Source of the DNA: Spirosoma sp. KCTC 42546
GTDB lineage: Bacteria; Bacteroidota; Bacteroidia; Cytophagales; Spirosomataceae
DNA: 64,000 bases
Direction of reading: 5' to 3'
Assembly: GCF_006965485.1 (NCBI RefSeq)
Contig: NZ_CP041360.1
Span: 4,754,501-4,818,500 of the forward strand
The notes beneath the pieces were generated by a model, which made no database searches, had not been told where the DNA came from, and saw only the letters and a list, made by a program, of their open reading frames with translations. The position numbers and the translations under genes are program-made. This document shows, piece by piece, positions 55,161 through 63,193 of the stretch. Every line of letters begins with the position of its first letter. Within the stretch, counting starts at the first letter, position 1.

Positions 55161-57554
55161 ATGGCAAACCAAGAACAGGAAATTAACCAGCAACCAGAAA
55201 CCACTAATCAGGCTACTGGAACGCTGGCAGTGCATATTCCCGAAGATACCACAACACCCGCTGTGGTCACCCCTGATGCATCCATCGAGGGTAGTGAGGC
55301 TACGCCAGAATTGGCCGAAGCCGAACCAGCATTGACTGCCGAAACGCAGCCTGATGCAGTGGGTGATCCTACTATAACAACGCCCTCAACGGATACGCCT
55401 GTCGACAGTAGTGAATCTATCGTTTCTCCGGACAACAGTACCGAGGCAGCTGAGGTTGCCCCGACTGATACGGCTGTGCCCGTAGCTGAAACCCCAGAAG
55501 TTGAAGCGAGTGCTGAGCCATCTCCTGAAACACCCAGCGAGCCAACGGCAGTCAGTACGCCTGTACAGGAGCCGGTTGCCGAAACTGACGATACCTCTGT
55601 TACTGAGGAAGCGACAGTTGAGGCCCCTGCTGTAGAAGCGACTGCGCCCGAATCCCCGGTTTCACCAGAAATCAGTGAGGAAATTTCAGCACAGTATGCC
55701 GACGTGTCAGATGTTGACGATGACGCGTCGAGTCACTCTGCCGTTGATTATAGCCAGTTTACTAAGTCGGATTTTGTTAATCTGCTCGAGACACAAATGG
55801 CGGCCATTAGTACGGCCTCTGTTACCCCCGGCGATTTTAAGAAAGCGGATCTGGTGTTGAAGGAGGTTAAGCCGTTGTTCGATCAGATGAAGCGGGCGGA
55901 GCGGGAAGCAGCCCTACAGGCTTATGTGGCTGAAACAGGTGCTGAAGAAGGTTTTGAGTACAAATATGATGATGCTGTTTCCCGGTTCGATGAGCTGTAT
56001 AAGCTGATCAAGAGCCAGAAAAATACATACTTCCAGAATTTAGATAAGGCTAAGGAAACCAACTTCGCATCGAAAACGGAGTTGCTGACCCGCCTGCGTG
56101 AACTGGTTGAAACCGATGAAAACAACGCCGGTGATCCTAAAGTAAGCTGGAACGAGTTCAAGAAAATTCAGGACGATTGGAAATCGGCCGGAAACATGAA
56201 CTCGCCCCACAACGCTACCCTTTGGGCAACTTACCATGCGTTGGTTGATCGGTATTACAGCAATCGTAATATCTACTTTGAATTAAAAGAGCTTGACCGC
56301 AAACGCAATACCAGCCTAAAAACGGAGGTTATTGAAAAGGTCGAGGCAATGGCGAAAGCATCGGAGGAAACGCCCGTAACCCGGCAAACCATTGATGAGG
56401 CCAATGCGTTATTTGAAGAATATAAGCACATTGGTCCTGCCCCAAAAGCAGAACAGGAAGTGCTTTGGGGTCGGATGAAAGCCGCTCTGGATGTTCTGTA
56501 CGATAAACGTCGTGGACAGACAAACGAGCAACGGAAAGAGTCGGCCCAATTGTATGAAGAGAAATCAGCGATCTATGAAGAACTAGTACCCATTACCTCG
56601 TTTGCGTCGAACAGTATTAATGACTGGAACGACAAAACCAAGGCGGTGATGGCCCTTCAGGATCGTTGGAATGCCATTAAAGGCCCGATGCCCCGCGAGG
56701 AAGGCAAGGAACTCAGCAAAAAATTCTGGGCTGCGTTAAAGACATTCTTCCATAATAAAGGCGAATTTTTCCGCCAGTTGGAAAGCAAGCGGGAAGAAAA
56801 TCTGCGGGCTAAAGTCCAACTCTGCGAGCAGGTTGAAGGAATTCTGGCTGCCGGAGAAGAGTCGCCCGAGATTACGCAGACCGTCATTGAGCTACAGCGT
56901 CAATGGAAGAATATCGGTCAGGTTCCTGAGAAGCAGAAGAATACTATTTTCGACCGGTTCAAAGCCGCTTGTGATGCGTTCTTCAATAAAAAACGCTCGA
57001 AAAATCAGGAAACCGAACGCGAGTTTGAAGGCAACCTTACACAAAAAATTGCCCTCATCGAACGGATCGAAGCCGCGGCCAACGCCAACGCCGACTTGTC
57101 TCAGTTGAATGAGTTCAAGAAGGAATGGAACGCCATTGGCTTTGTCCCGAAAAAGGACATGCAGTCGACGCAGAAGCGTTATATCAACGCAGTAAATGCA
57201 CTGGTTGGCGCAACAGGCAAGATTCCGGCCAAAGATAAGGAACGGATTATGCTTCAGAGTGAAGCCGAAGCAACCCGTCCTGGTGGTTCCCGGAACAGCG
57301 GTGGTGGCGGTGGACGCGATCGCGATCGGGATTTCAATCGGGGTGGTGGCGACACTGGCAACAAACGCGAGAGCGATATCCGTCGGCGCATTACGGCCAT
57401 CGAAAACGACATTGCGACCTATCGGAATAATATTGAGTTCTTCGCCCGGTCGAAGAATGCCGATAAACTTCGTGCGGATATCGATAAGAAAATTGCTGAA
57501 GCTGAAAAGCAATTAGACGACCTTCGGCATCAGTTGCGCGTAGCTCAGGCATAA
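55161..57554 (+). CDS. DUF349 repeat protein with long acidic N-terminus
   Basis: A 797-residue protein. Residues about 1-200 are a low-complexity Thr/Pro/Glu/Ala region without predicted fold. About 200-730 hold several DUF349 helical repeats (W..I....p......LW..F......F; for example [55 protein letters not shown]). A Gly/Arg/Asp linker ([17 protein letters not shown]) and a C-terminal coiled coil follow. Common in Bacteroidota, function unknown, probably cytoplasmic. A strong terminator follows. Confidence 0.85.
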   Translation: MANQEQEINQQPETTNQATGTLAVHIPEDTTTPAVVTPDASIEGSEATPELAEAEPALTAETQPDAVGDPTITTPSTDTPVDSSESIVSPDNSTEAAEVAPTDTAVPVAETPEVEASAEPSPETPSEPTAVSTPVQEPVAETDDTSVTEEATVEAPAVEATAPESPVSPEISEEISAQYADVSDVDDDASSHSAVDYSQFTKSDFVNLLETQMAAISTASVTPGDFKKADLVLKEVKPLFDQMKRAEREAALQAYVAETGAEEGFEYKYDDAVSRFDELYKLIKSQKNTYFQNLDKAKETNFASKTELLTRLRELVETDENNAGDPKVSWNEFKKIQDDWKSAGNMNSPHNATLWATYHALVDRYYSNRNIYFELKELDRKRNTSLKTEVIEKVEAMAKASEETPVTRQTIDEANALFEEYKHIGPAPKAEQEVLWGRMKAALDVLYDKRRGQTNEQRKESAQLYEEKSAIYEELVPITSFASNSINDWNDKTKAVMALQDRWNAIKGPMPREEGKELSKKFWAALKTFFHNKGEFFRQLESKREENLRAKVQLCEQVEGILAAGEESPEITQTVIELQRQWKNIGQVPEKQKNTIFDRFKAACDAFFNKKRSKNQETEREFEGNLTQKIALIERIEAAANANADLSQLNEFKKEWNAIGFVPKKDMQSTQKRYINAVNALVGATGKIPAKDKERIMLQSEAEATRPGGSRNSGGGGGRDRDRDFNRGGGDTGNKRESDIRRRITAIENDIATYRNNIEFFARSKNADKLRADIDKKIAEAEKQLDDLRHQLRVAQA

Positions 57555-57572
57555 GGTAGAGATCGTTTGACA

Positions 57573-57617
57573 ACTAAAAAGAGTGGTCTGGTTATAAATC
57601 TGGCCACTCTTTTTAGT
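57573..57617 (+). terminator. Terminator after the DUF349 gene
   Basis: ACTAAAAAGAGTGG (57573-57586) pairs perfectly with CCACTCTTTTTAGT (57604-57617), followed by more T. Confidence 0.9.
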
Positions 57618-57634
57618 TTTTTTCTAGAACTAGT

Positions 57635-57665
57635 TTGCACAAAAGTCTCTAATTCCTTACTTTTG
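57635..57665 (+). promoter_or_regulatory. Promoter of the tRNA gene
   Basis: TTG at 57635-57637, a 20-base spacer and TACTTTTG at 57658-57665 match the Bacteroidetes consensus exactly. The tRNA begins 34 bases after the -7 element. Confidence 0.8.
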
Positions 57666-57698
57666 CATCACGATTCGGAAACGAGTCGATTGATTGTT

Positions 57699-57782
57699 GC
57701 CAGTGTCGGATAGCGGTCGATTCCGCCTGATTTGTAATCAGGATGCGCAAGCGCGTCGGGGGTTCGAATCCCTCCACTGGCT
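57699..57782 (+). tRNA. tRNA with anticodon UGU (Thr) and long variable arm
   Basis: The acceptor stem GCCAGTG pairs with CACTGGC, with T as discriminator and no encoded CCA. The D-stem is only 3 bp (GGA/TCC). The anticodon arm is CCTGA-TTTGTAA-TCAGG with anticodon TGT at 57733-57735. The variable region is 15 bases (57743-57757) and can form GCGC-AA-GCGC. The T arm is GGGGG-TTCGAAT-CCCTC. The codon read would be ACA (Thr). The 3-bp D-stem and long variable arm are type II features normally found in Leu, Ser and Tyr tRNAs. Confidence 0.85.
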
Positions 57783-57793
57783 CACTGATAATC

Positions 57794-57828
57794 AGCCACT
57801 TAACAGAAATGTTGAGTGGCTTTTTTTA
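57794..57828 (+). terminator. Terminator after the tRNA
   Basis: AGCCACTTAAC pairs with GTTGAGTGGCT (one G-T pair), followed by seven T. Confidence 0.85.
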
Positions 57829-57833
57829 TGAGG

Positions 57834-57855
57834 TTGCAAAACAAGTTGCAAAACA
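57834..57855. repeat. Direct repeat GTTGCAAAAC x2 beside the tRNA
   Basis: GTTGCAAAAC occurs twice in 22 bases, just past the tRNA terminator and before the IS. Short direct repeats here may be integrase arm sites of the island; that is inference. Confidence 0.4.
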
Positions 57856-57943
57856 TATTTATAGATTGACTTTGGATCAGTTCCAAAAGTTGTGGAGGGC
57901 ATTGTATTTTTTTAGGTTTGTGAATTAATCAAATCTAGTTGTT

Positions 57944-58297
57944 TTGGAGAGTTTCTTGCCCATCGTTCAGTTTCTGTTGCCTGAGTTCATCCTACAAAAT
58001 TTTGAATTGACCTCCATCGACCGCCCTGAGGGAGTCTTTCATGTTCATATCGAAGAGAAAAATGCCGATGAGACGGACCCTCAACGGAAGAATCTGCTCT
58101 CCAAAGGCTTTTTCCCCACTATCACCGTCCAGGACTTTCCCATCCGGGGCCACCAGGTATTCCTGCATATCAAACGCCGTCGCTGGCTCAATACCCAAAC
58201 CGGCAAAGTCGTCTATCGAGACTGGACTCAGGTAGCAGATGGAACGCGGATGACCAGTGAGTTTTCCGCTTTTTTAAAACAAATCAGTCGATACTAA
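57944..58297 (+). CDS. ISAon1-type transposase N-terminal region protein
   Basis: A 117-residue protein: FLPIVQFLLPEFILQNFELTSI at the start, then an IEEKNADETDP...LLSKGFFPTITVQDFPIRGHQVFLHIKRRRW region, ending FLKQISRY. This is the separate first ORF of ISAon1-like elements and probably carries DNA binding. Its end overlaps the second frame by 20 bases. TTTTTTAAAAC lies at the overlap. Confidence 0.8.
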   Translation: MESFLPIVQFLLPEFILQNFELTSIDRPEGVFHVHIEEKNADETDPQRKNLLSKGFFPTITVQDFPIRGHQVFLHIKRRRWLNTQTGKVVYRDWTQVADGTRMTSEFSAFLKQISRY

Positions 58298-59270
58298 CCC
58301 GACTAATATCAACTCCATTGGCGGCTTTTATGGGGTTGGTGGCAAAATTCTATTACGCCAATACCGTGATTATCAGAGTGGATTTGCCAATTGGCAACAA
58401 AAGCAACATGCCAAAGACTGGTTGCTTTATCCCCAAAACCTGGGTACGCATTTGTCGCTAGATGAAACGAGTCTTTCACAAGGGGAACTCTATACGATTC
58501 TGACCAATAAAGCCGCTAGAGGAGGCAAGGGCAGTATCGTAGCCATTGTGGCGGGTACTAAAGCCGAGACGGTGATTGAGATATTGCGTAAGTTATCTGA
58601 AAACCAGCGCAAAAAGGTAAAGGAAATTACCCTGGATATGGCAGGCAATATGGCCCTAATCGCTAAAAAATGTTTCCCTAAGGCTATCCAAGTGACCGAC
58701 CGTTTCCATGTGCAACAACTGGCTCTGGAGGCCGTCCAGACTATGCGAGTTGAGTACCGCTGGCAAGCCTTGGAGGCTGAAAATGAGGCTCTTGAGCAGG
58801 CTACGTTTAACCAGATCGACTATCAACCAGAGTTACTTACCAATGGGGATACAGTGAAACAATTGCTGGCTCGCAGCCGCTATGTGCTTTATAAAAAGGC
58901 GACTGATTGGACGATCAGCCAGCACGAGCGGGCCAGTCTGCTTTTTGATCGATATCCAGACCTGAAGCGAGCTTATGAGTTGAGTCAGTCCCTAAGTCAC
59001 CTCTTTGAGCAGACGACCGATAAACTTTACGGCTTAGCTCGCTTGGCAAAATGGCATGAGAAGGTCCGCCAAACTGGCTTGAAGGCTTTCAACACGGAGG
59101 CTCGTTCGATTCAAAACCACTACGAAACAATTTTGAATTATTTTGACAATCGCAGTACGAATGCCTCGGCGGAGTCCTTCAATGCTAAGATCAAGGCATT
59201 TCGGGCTCAGTTCCGTGGGGTTCGCAACGTGGAATTCTTCTTATATCGGCTGACTCAATTATATGCTTAA
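58278..59270 (+). CDS. ISAon1-type DDE transposase (start by frameshift or unusual codon)
   Basis: The frame is open from 58278 to the stop at 59270 (330 residues) and the family sequence is intact: NPTNINSIGGFYGVGGK, LSLDETSLSQGELYTILTNK (first Asp), ITLDMAGNMALIAKKCFP...VTDRFHV (second Asp), NRSTNASAESFNAKIKAFR (Glu). There is no ATG, GTG or TTG between 58278 and 58422, although the region 58290-58422 is conserved. The protein is therefore probably made by frameshifting from the first ORF (+1 relative frame) near TTTTTTAAAAC. Truncation to the TTG at 58422 would lose a conserved domain. Confidence 0.78.
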   Translation, partial: NKSVDTNPTNINSIGGFYGVGGKILLRQYRDYQSGFANWQQKQHAKDWLLYPQNLGTHLSLDETSLSQGELYTILTNKAARGGKGSIVAIVAGTKAETVIEILRKLSENQRKKVKEITLDMAGNMALIAKKCFPKAIQVTDRFHVQQLALEAVQTMRVEYRWQALEAENEALEQATFNQIDYQPELLTNGDTVKQLLARSRYVLYKKATDWTISQHERASLLFDRYPDLKRAYELSQSLSHLFEQTTDKLYGLARLAKWHEKVRQTGLKAFNTEARSIQNHYETILNYFDNRSTNASAESFNAKIKAFRAQFRGVRNVEFFLYRLTQLYA

Positions 59271-59303
59271 TCCAAGTTGATCCACAACTTTTGTACTTGA
59301 TCC

Positions 59304-59869
59304 TGTTAGGCTAGGCATAGGCATCTATATGATCGCCAATATGTATAAGGCCGATAGTTGAATATCTTCTCCTAATAATCGATATCGTTATCCTTATTTC
59401 TGGGCGGTTGTCCAGATCGGGATAGTGCTGCAGAATCTCGTTTGACTGCCCGTAAGATTCTTCCGGTTTCAGGGTCTCATTTAGTAACCTTATACCAGGT
59501 ATCTCCCATCAATATCTCGTCGTCTGGATTTTACCTTGATTTCTCCCGGTCTGCCAGCCAAAGTTACACGGCCTACTAGTAAAGTAATATTATCCCTAAA
59601 ATGAAGAAGTCTGCTAAATACTGCCTGGTTCAGCAGAGAAAGCGGTCGCCGACCTGCCCAATTGTGTTGATAAAGAGTATATACGTCCAGAATAATCAGG
59701 GACAGATTGTCCGTCTAGATCTCCAAGAATCTTCCCATGAGGATCGTCAGTTGGTTACTTCCAGACGGTTAGTCGATGTCGGTACCAAAAGGTCGGGGTG
59801 AGGTTATAGCTTCTGCTCATAGCCAGTTAAGGTTCAATGGGAAATGGGGCTACCCGGAGCTTCAGACGG
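59304..59869. other. Non-coding region with decayed sequence
   Basis: A 566-base stretch between the IS and the KilA-type remnant without an intact gene. It contains the minus-strand remnant listed at 59372-59533. The remaining sequence has short frames in all directions with no recognisable protein. Confidence 0.5.
59372..59533 (-). pseudogene. Decayed coding remnant in the island
   Basis: A minus-strand frame reads NPDDEILMGDTWYKVTK, then a TGA, then DPETGRILRAVKRDSAALSRS to a stop at 59372. Apart from the one stop it has protein-like composition. No family recognised; probably a broken phage or plasmid gene. Confidence 0.3.
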
Positions 59870-60577
59870 TTAGTATGCTAAAACGGGAACGATCCTTTGG
59901 ACGCCTTTAGGAGTAACCATCGTTTGTAGCTCAATATACTCGACTCCTTCATTATCCTTGTATACATGTTTAACGACCTTAAAATACCCGTTGTCGATAT
60001 ACTGCTGATAGGGTACGTTACCCTTAGTCAAAATCCGCCCATCCCGTAGCAGTTTGAATAGATTGTTACGACCGATTCTGGGATAGTTGAGTACCTTGGC
60101 TGCTTCCTCGATCGTCAAAAGATCGGGACTGCTGGCTACTCTATCGTAAAACTCAGCCTTAGGGGCGAGTTCTATAATCTTCGCTTCCTGTTCGGCCAAC
60201 TGCTTCTGCTGATCCTCGATCTGGAACTGCTGGTGAGCCGCCAGTAATAGAGCTACCCCAAGTGTTTTGGGGATATTGAAAACGGGTGTCGGGACTTCCG
60301 GTTTCAGTTCAACTTTTCCTTCCTGAAGTATTTCGGTTAGTTGTTTATCACACCAGATCTCAAAGTCGACCGATAACCATGACGCAAGTCGAAGGATTAA
60401 TTTTTCATATATCCAAGTCCCACCCCCGTTCTCAGGGCTTCCCCTTTTTGCTATAACTATGTGATCATCAGATATGCGGGATTTTCCCGTATTTGCCTGT
60501 AGGGCATTTATATATCGATCGATTGCTGGTAATCGTTGCCATTCATAGACCTGCTTACCGAAGACTTTTGTCCGGAC
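59870..60577 (-). pseudogene. KilA-N/KilAC (ANT) antirepressor-like gene lacking its start
   Basis: The frame is open for 235 residues from 60577 (stop TAA just upstream) to 59870. It starts inside a KilA-N domain: KVFGKQVYEWQRLPAIDRYI, then GSPENGGGTWIYEKLILRLA and SWLSVDFEIWCDKQLTEIL, the KilA-N core. A helical linker (QIEDQQKQLAEQEAKIIELAP) and a KilAC/ANT domain follow (FYDRVASSPDLLTIEEAAKVLN, GRNNLFKLLRDGRILTKGNVPYQQYIDNGYF). No ATG, GTG or TTG exists between 60577 and the linker, and the usual first ~30 residues are missing. A TTG at 60199 would allow only the ANT half (109 residues) to be made. Phage-derived. Confidence 0.75.
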
Positions 60578-60726
60578 TTAATAGGTCCTGGTTATCGACT
60601 ATCACACAATTAAGTTATCAGGCCATGGAATTAACGGATAGTTATAGCCGATAACTTGATCTAGTTAACACTCCGGAAAGCCCGACTTAGCCAATGACTT
60701 AAAGGACCTACCGGAGTGTTTAACTA
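60578..60726. other. Gap after hsdM with two inverted repeats
   Basis: AAGTTATCAGGC...GCCGATAACTT (about 60613-60656) and GTTAACACTCCGG...CCGGAGTGTTTAAC (60664-60724) are inverted repeats. The second probably ends the hsdM transcript on the minus strand. No hsdS frame is present. Confidence 0.55.
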
Positions 60727-62181
60727 TTATTTAGCCTGTAACTGGCTGACAATCTGTCGAAAACATCCCAGAGCAGCTTCCAGGTTTTCTACGATATCAA
60801 GGGCTAGTAGGTCAGGGTCAGGGAGGTTATCCAGATCGCCTAGGGAGTCGTCTTTCAGCCAGAAGATGTCCAGACTGGTTTTATCCCGACCTATAATCTC
60901 TTCGTAGGAGAAGCTCCGGAAACGCTCAGTTTCCTGCCGGTTATGGCGGTTTCCAGGCTGGTAGGCTTCAATAAATCCCTGTAAATGGTCCAGCCGGAGG
61001 GGATTGGTCTTGAGGGTATGTTTTACGTTTGTCCGGTAGTCGTATATCCAGACGGCTTTGGTCCAGGGGTCTTTGCTGGCCGGTTTGTTATCAAAGAACA
61101 GGACGTTAGCCTTTACGCCCTGCGCATAGAAAATTCCGGTAGGCAGCCGAAGGATGGTATGAAGGTCTGTACTCTGGAGGAGTCGTTTACGAACCGTCTC
61201 CCCTGCCCCACCTTCAAACAGGACGTTATCAGGTAAGACGACGGCGGCCTTCCCATCGATCTTCAGTAAGGCCCGAATATGCTGTAGGAAGTTAAGCTGT
61301 TTGTTCGAGGTAGTGGCCCAGAAGTCCTGACGTTGGTAGGTCAAAGCCTCGCGTTCCTGATCCCCGTCTTCATTGGTAACGGTTATCGAACTCTTCTTCC
61401 CAAAGGGTGGATTGGCCAAGACGTAATCAAATCGCTGGGTAGGCAGGCTAATTAAGCTGTCGTTCCGCTCGATTGGTGGCTCACTGTTTAGGTCCCCGAT
61501 GTTGTGGAGGAACAGGTTCATCAAACAGAGACGGGCGGTATTCGGAACAATCTCCCAGCCCCGAAATGTCTCGTATTTCAGGAATTTCAGTTGCTCCCGG
61601 TCCAGTTCCTGTTTAGCCAGGTAATCATAAGCGGCCAGAAAGAAACCACCCGTTCCGCAGCTTGGATCGGCAATGGTTTTCAAAGGCTCCGGCTGGACAC
61701 AATCGACCATGGCCCGAATTAACGGGCGAGGGGTAAAGTACTGGCCAGCCCCGGATTTGGTATCCTCGGCATTCTTCTCCAGGAGCCCTTCGTATATATC
61801 CCCCTTGACGTCGGTATCCAGACCGATCCAGGTCTCTTCGTTAATCAACCGGACTAGTTTATAGAGTTTGGCCGGGTCCTGGATCTTGTTTTGGGCCTTA
61901 AAGAAAATCTGACCGATCATCCCCTGCTGTTTCCCCAGTTCAGTCAGGATATGGACGTAATGAACCTCTAGTTCAGCGCCATTCTTATCGGTTAAGGTAT
62001 CCCAATTATATTCACTGGGAATATGGGTATCCCGAAAATAGGGCGGCTTGCTATATTCGTCGGCCATTTTCAGGAACAGAAGGTAGGTAAGCTGTTCGAG
62101 GTAATCACCATAGCCCATGCCGTCGTCGCGGAGGGTATTACAGAAGTTCCAGACTTTCTGGACCAGGGCGTTTGTACTCAT
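60727..62181 (-). CDS. hsdM: Type I restriction-modification methyltransferase subunit (HsdM)
   Basis: A 484-residue N6-adenine methyltransferase: HsdM N-terminal helical domain (about 1-140, WNFCNTLRDDGMGYGDYLEQLTYLLFLKMAD), SAM motif DPSCGTGGF, catalytic NPPFG and the C-terminal ISYEEIIGRD-type tail (SFSYEEIIGRDKTSLDIFW). HsdM normally works with HsdS for specificity, usually encoded just downstream. Here no hsdS follows. It is the last gene of a tight run behind mcrC and a putative toxin-antitoxin pair (gap to the zeta-like gene 21 bases). Confidence 0.93.
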   Translation of the reverse strand: MSTNALVQKVWNFCNTLRDDGMGYGDYLEQLTYLLFLKMADEYSKPPYFRDTHIPSEYNWDTLTDKNGAELEVHYVHILTELGKQQGMIGQIFFKAQNKIQDPAKLYKLVRLINEETWIGLDTDVKGDIYEGLLEKNAEDTKSGAGQYFTPRPLIRAMVDCVQPEPLKTIADPSCGTGGFFLAAYDYLAKQELDREQLKFLKYETFRGWEIVPNTARLCLMNLFLHNIGDLNSEPPIERNDSLISLPTQRFDYVLANPPFGKKSSITVTNEDGDQEREALTYQRQDFWATTSNKQLNFLQHIRALLKIDGKAAVVLPDNVLFEGGAGETVRKRLLQSTDLHTILRLPTGIFYAQGVKANVLFFDNKPASKDPWTKAVWIYDYRTNVKHTLKTNPLRLDHLQGFIEAYQPGNRHNRQETERFRSFSYEEIIGRDKTSLDIFWLKDDSLGDLDNLPDPDLLALDIVENLEAALGCFRQIVSQLQAK

Positions 62182-62202
62182 TACGTAATAAGGGAAATCA
62201 GT

Positions 62203-62949
62203 TTATTCGTTTAATGGGCTGATTTTATCAAGGATATTGGCTGTAAACCACTCCGGAACGTCCTCTGACTGTAGTTCAAGTTCTACTCCACCAGTGACTT
62301 CGGCAAGCCAGACCCGTTCGGTTCCCGAGTTATCAAAGATATAGGCCCGGTCGGTTAGCCGAATGGCGTCGAGTAATAAGTCTAATGACCGGTAATACCG
62401 TTCGACAATCTTGTCTGGTGGTACGCTATGACCACCGGTCAGGATTCGGTAGCTCACCCGTTCGACATTAATTTGGGGATCGTCGGTGGCAATGTAGTAG
62501 AGATAGGTTCTGAAACCGGCATCCTTAGCCCGACGAAACACATCTAGCTTGTCGGAGGAAGACATAACCGTTTCGAAGGTAAACGATTGCCCAGTCTGAA
62601 TTAACGCGGTTCGTAACCAGTCGGTCAGAATAGACGCTACATAGGAGTTGATGGACAATTGACTAAAATCAGCTGTATCTTCCTGGATTTGGATCGTCTT
62701 AAATTCGGTTGATAGATCAGCTCGAATGGCTAATGGATGCCCTGTAAAAAAGAATTGAAAAGTAGCTGCTTCCGGCGTTGGTAAGGAAAATCGGCTAAAT
62801 TTAAAAAAGGGATGCTGACGGAGTTCGCCTTCCAGTTCATCGGGATTCAGGTAATGACCCAGTAAGTCGAGAGAAACTACTTCTTTAATCGTACTTTTTC
62901 CGGAACCGTTTGGCCCGGCAAATACCCGCATACGACTTGCTCCCTTCAT
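62203..62949 (-). CDS. Zeta toxin-like P-loop ATPase/kinase
   Basis: A 248-residue protein with Walker A GPNGSGKST near the N-terminus, NPDELEGEL after it, FTFETVMSS (the ExT/S stretch of zeta-like proteins), YYIATDDPQINVERVSYRILTGGHSVPPDKIVERY and FDNSG. This is the COG4185 zeta-like group. Zeta toxins phosphorylate UDP-sugars of peptidoglycan synthesis; whether this one does is unknown. The start overlaps the stop of the upstream 77-residue gene by 4 bases (ATGA type), implying translational coupling. Confidence 0.8.
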   Translation of the reverse strand: MKGASRMRVFAGPNGSGKSTIKEVVSLDLLGHYLNPDELEGELRQHPFFKFSRFSLPTPEAATFQFFFTGHPLAIRADLSTEFKTIQIQEDTADFSQLSINSYVASILTDWLRTALIQTGQSFTFETVMSSSDKLDVFRRAKDAGFRTYLYYIATDDPQINVERVSYRILTGGHSVPPDKIVERYYRSLDLLLDAIRLTDRAYIFDNSGTERVWLAEVTGGVELELQSEDVPEWFTANILDKISPLNE

Positions 62950-63179
62950 GAAAGACGGAAATGACGGGACGTAACACGCCGAGTCTTTATGGCCCGAAGA
63001 ATGGATTGTTCTTCAACTCCCTCAGGGGTTATCTGAACCCGAACAAGTTCATCGCCAATCACAACAGTAACCGGATGGCCAGAGGCAACAGCCCGCTCAT
63101 AGGCCTGACGGGTAGCCTTTCCAGCCAGTTCAGGGATTTGCTGTTCCCGGCGGTCGATTTCCTGATCAGATAGTTTCAT
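62946..63179 (-). CDS. Small protein coupled to the zeta-like gene, putative antitoxin
   Basis: From ATG 63179 (MKLSDQEIDRREQQIPELAGKA) the product is 77 residues: an N-terminal helix, a central TVVIGDELVRVQITPEG strand pair and a basic tail (AIKTRRVTSRHFRLS). It overlaps the zeta-like gene by 4 bases, the classic antitoxin position. The frame also offers a TTG at 63185. No family recognised. Confidence 0.6.
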   Translation of the reverse strand: MKLSDQEIDRREQQIPELAGKATRQAYERAVASGHPVTVVIGDELVRVQITPEGVEEQSILRAIKTRRVTSRHFRLS

Positions 63180-63193
63180 AGTCAAATCTACGC

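Larger units (their letters stand above)
57874..59303 (+). mobile_element. ISAon1-type insertion sequence
   Basis: Terminal inverted repeats of 23 bases at 57874-57896 (GGATCAGTTCCAAAAG...) and 59281-59303 match with three mismatches. Inside are two overlapping frames typical of ISAon1/ISL3-like elements: a small N-terminal region protein and a DDE transposase. No matching target duplication is visible in the flanks (TTGACTTT left, TGTTAGGC right), so the element may have recombined, or the target repeat may be lost. Inserted about 90 bases beyond the tRNA. Confidence 0.85.

Noticed and set aside
57699..57782. Reading the tRNA as Tyr (GTA) because of the long variable arm
   Set aside because: Shifting the anticodon by one base breaks the anticodon stem; the 5-bp CCTGA/TCAGG stem with a 7-base loop gives TGT.
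59601..59801. A 66-residue + strand frame after the IS
   Set aside because: Low-quality composition, no recognisable motif, lies in a decayed region.
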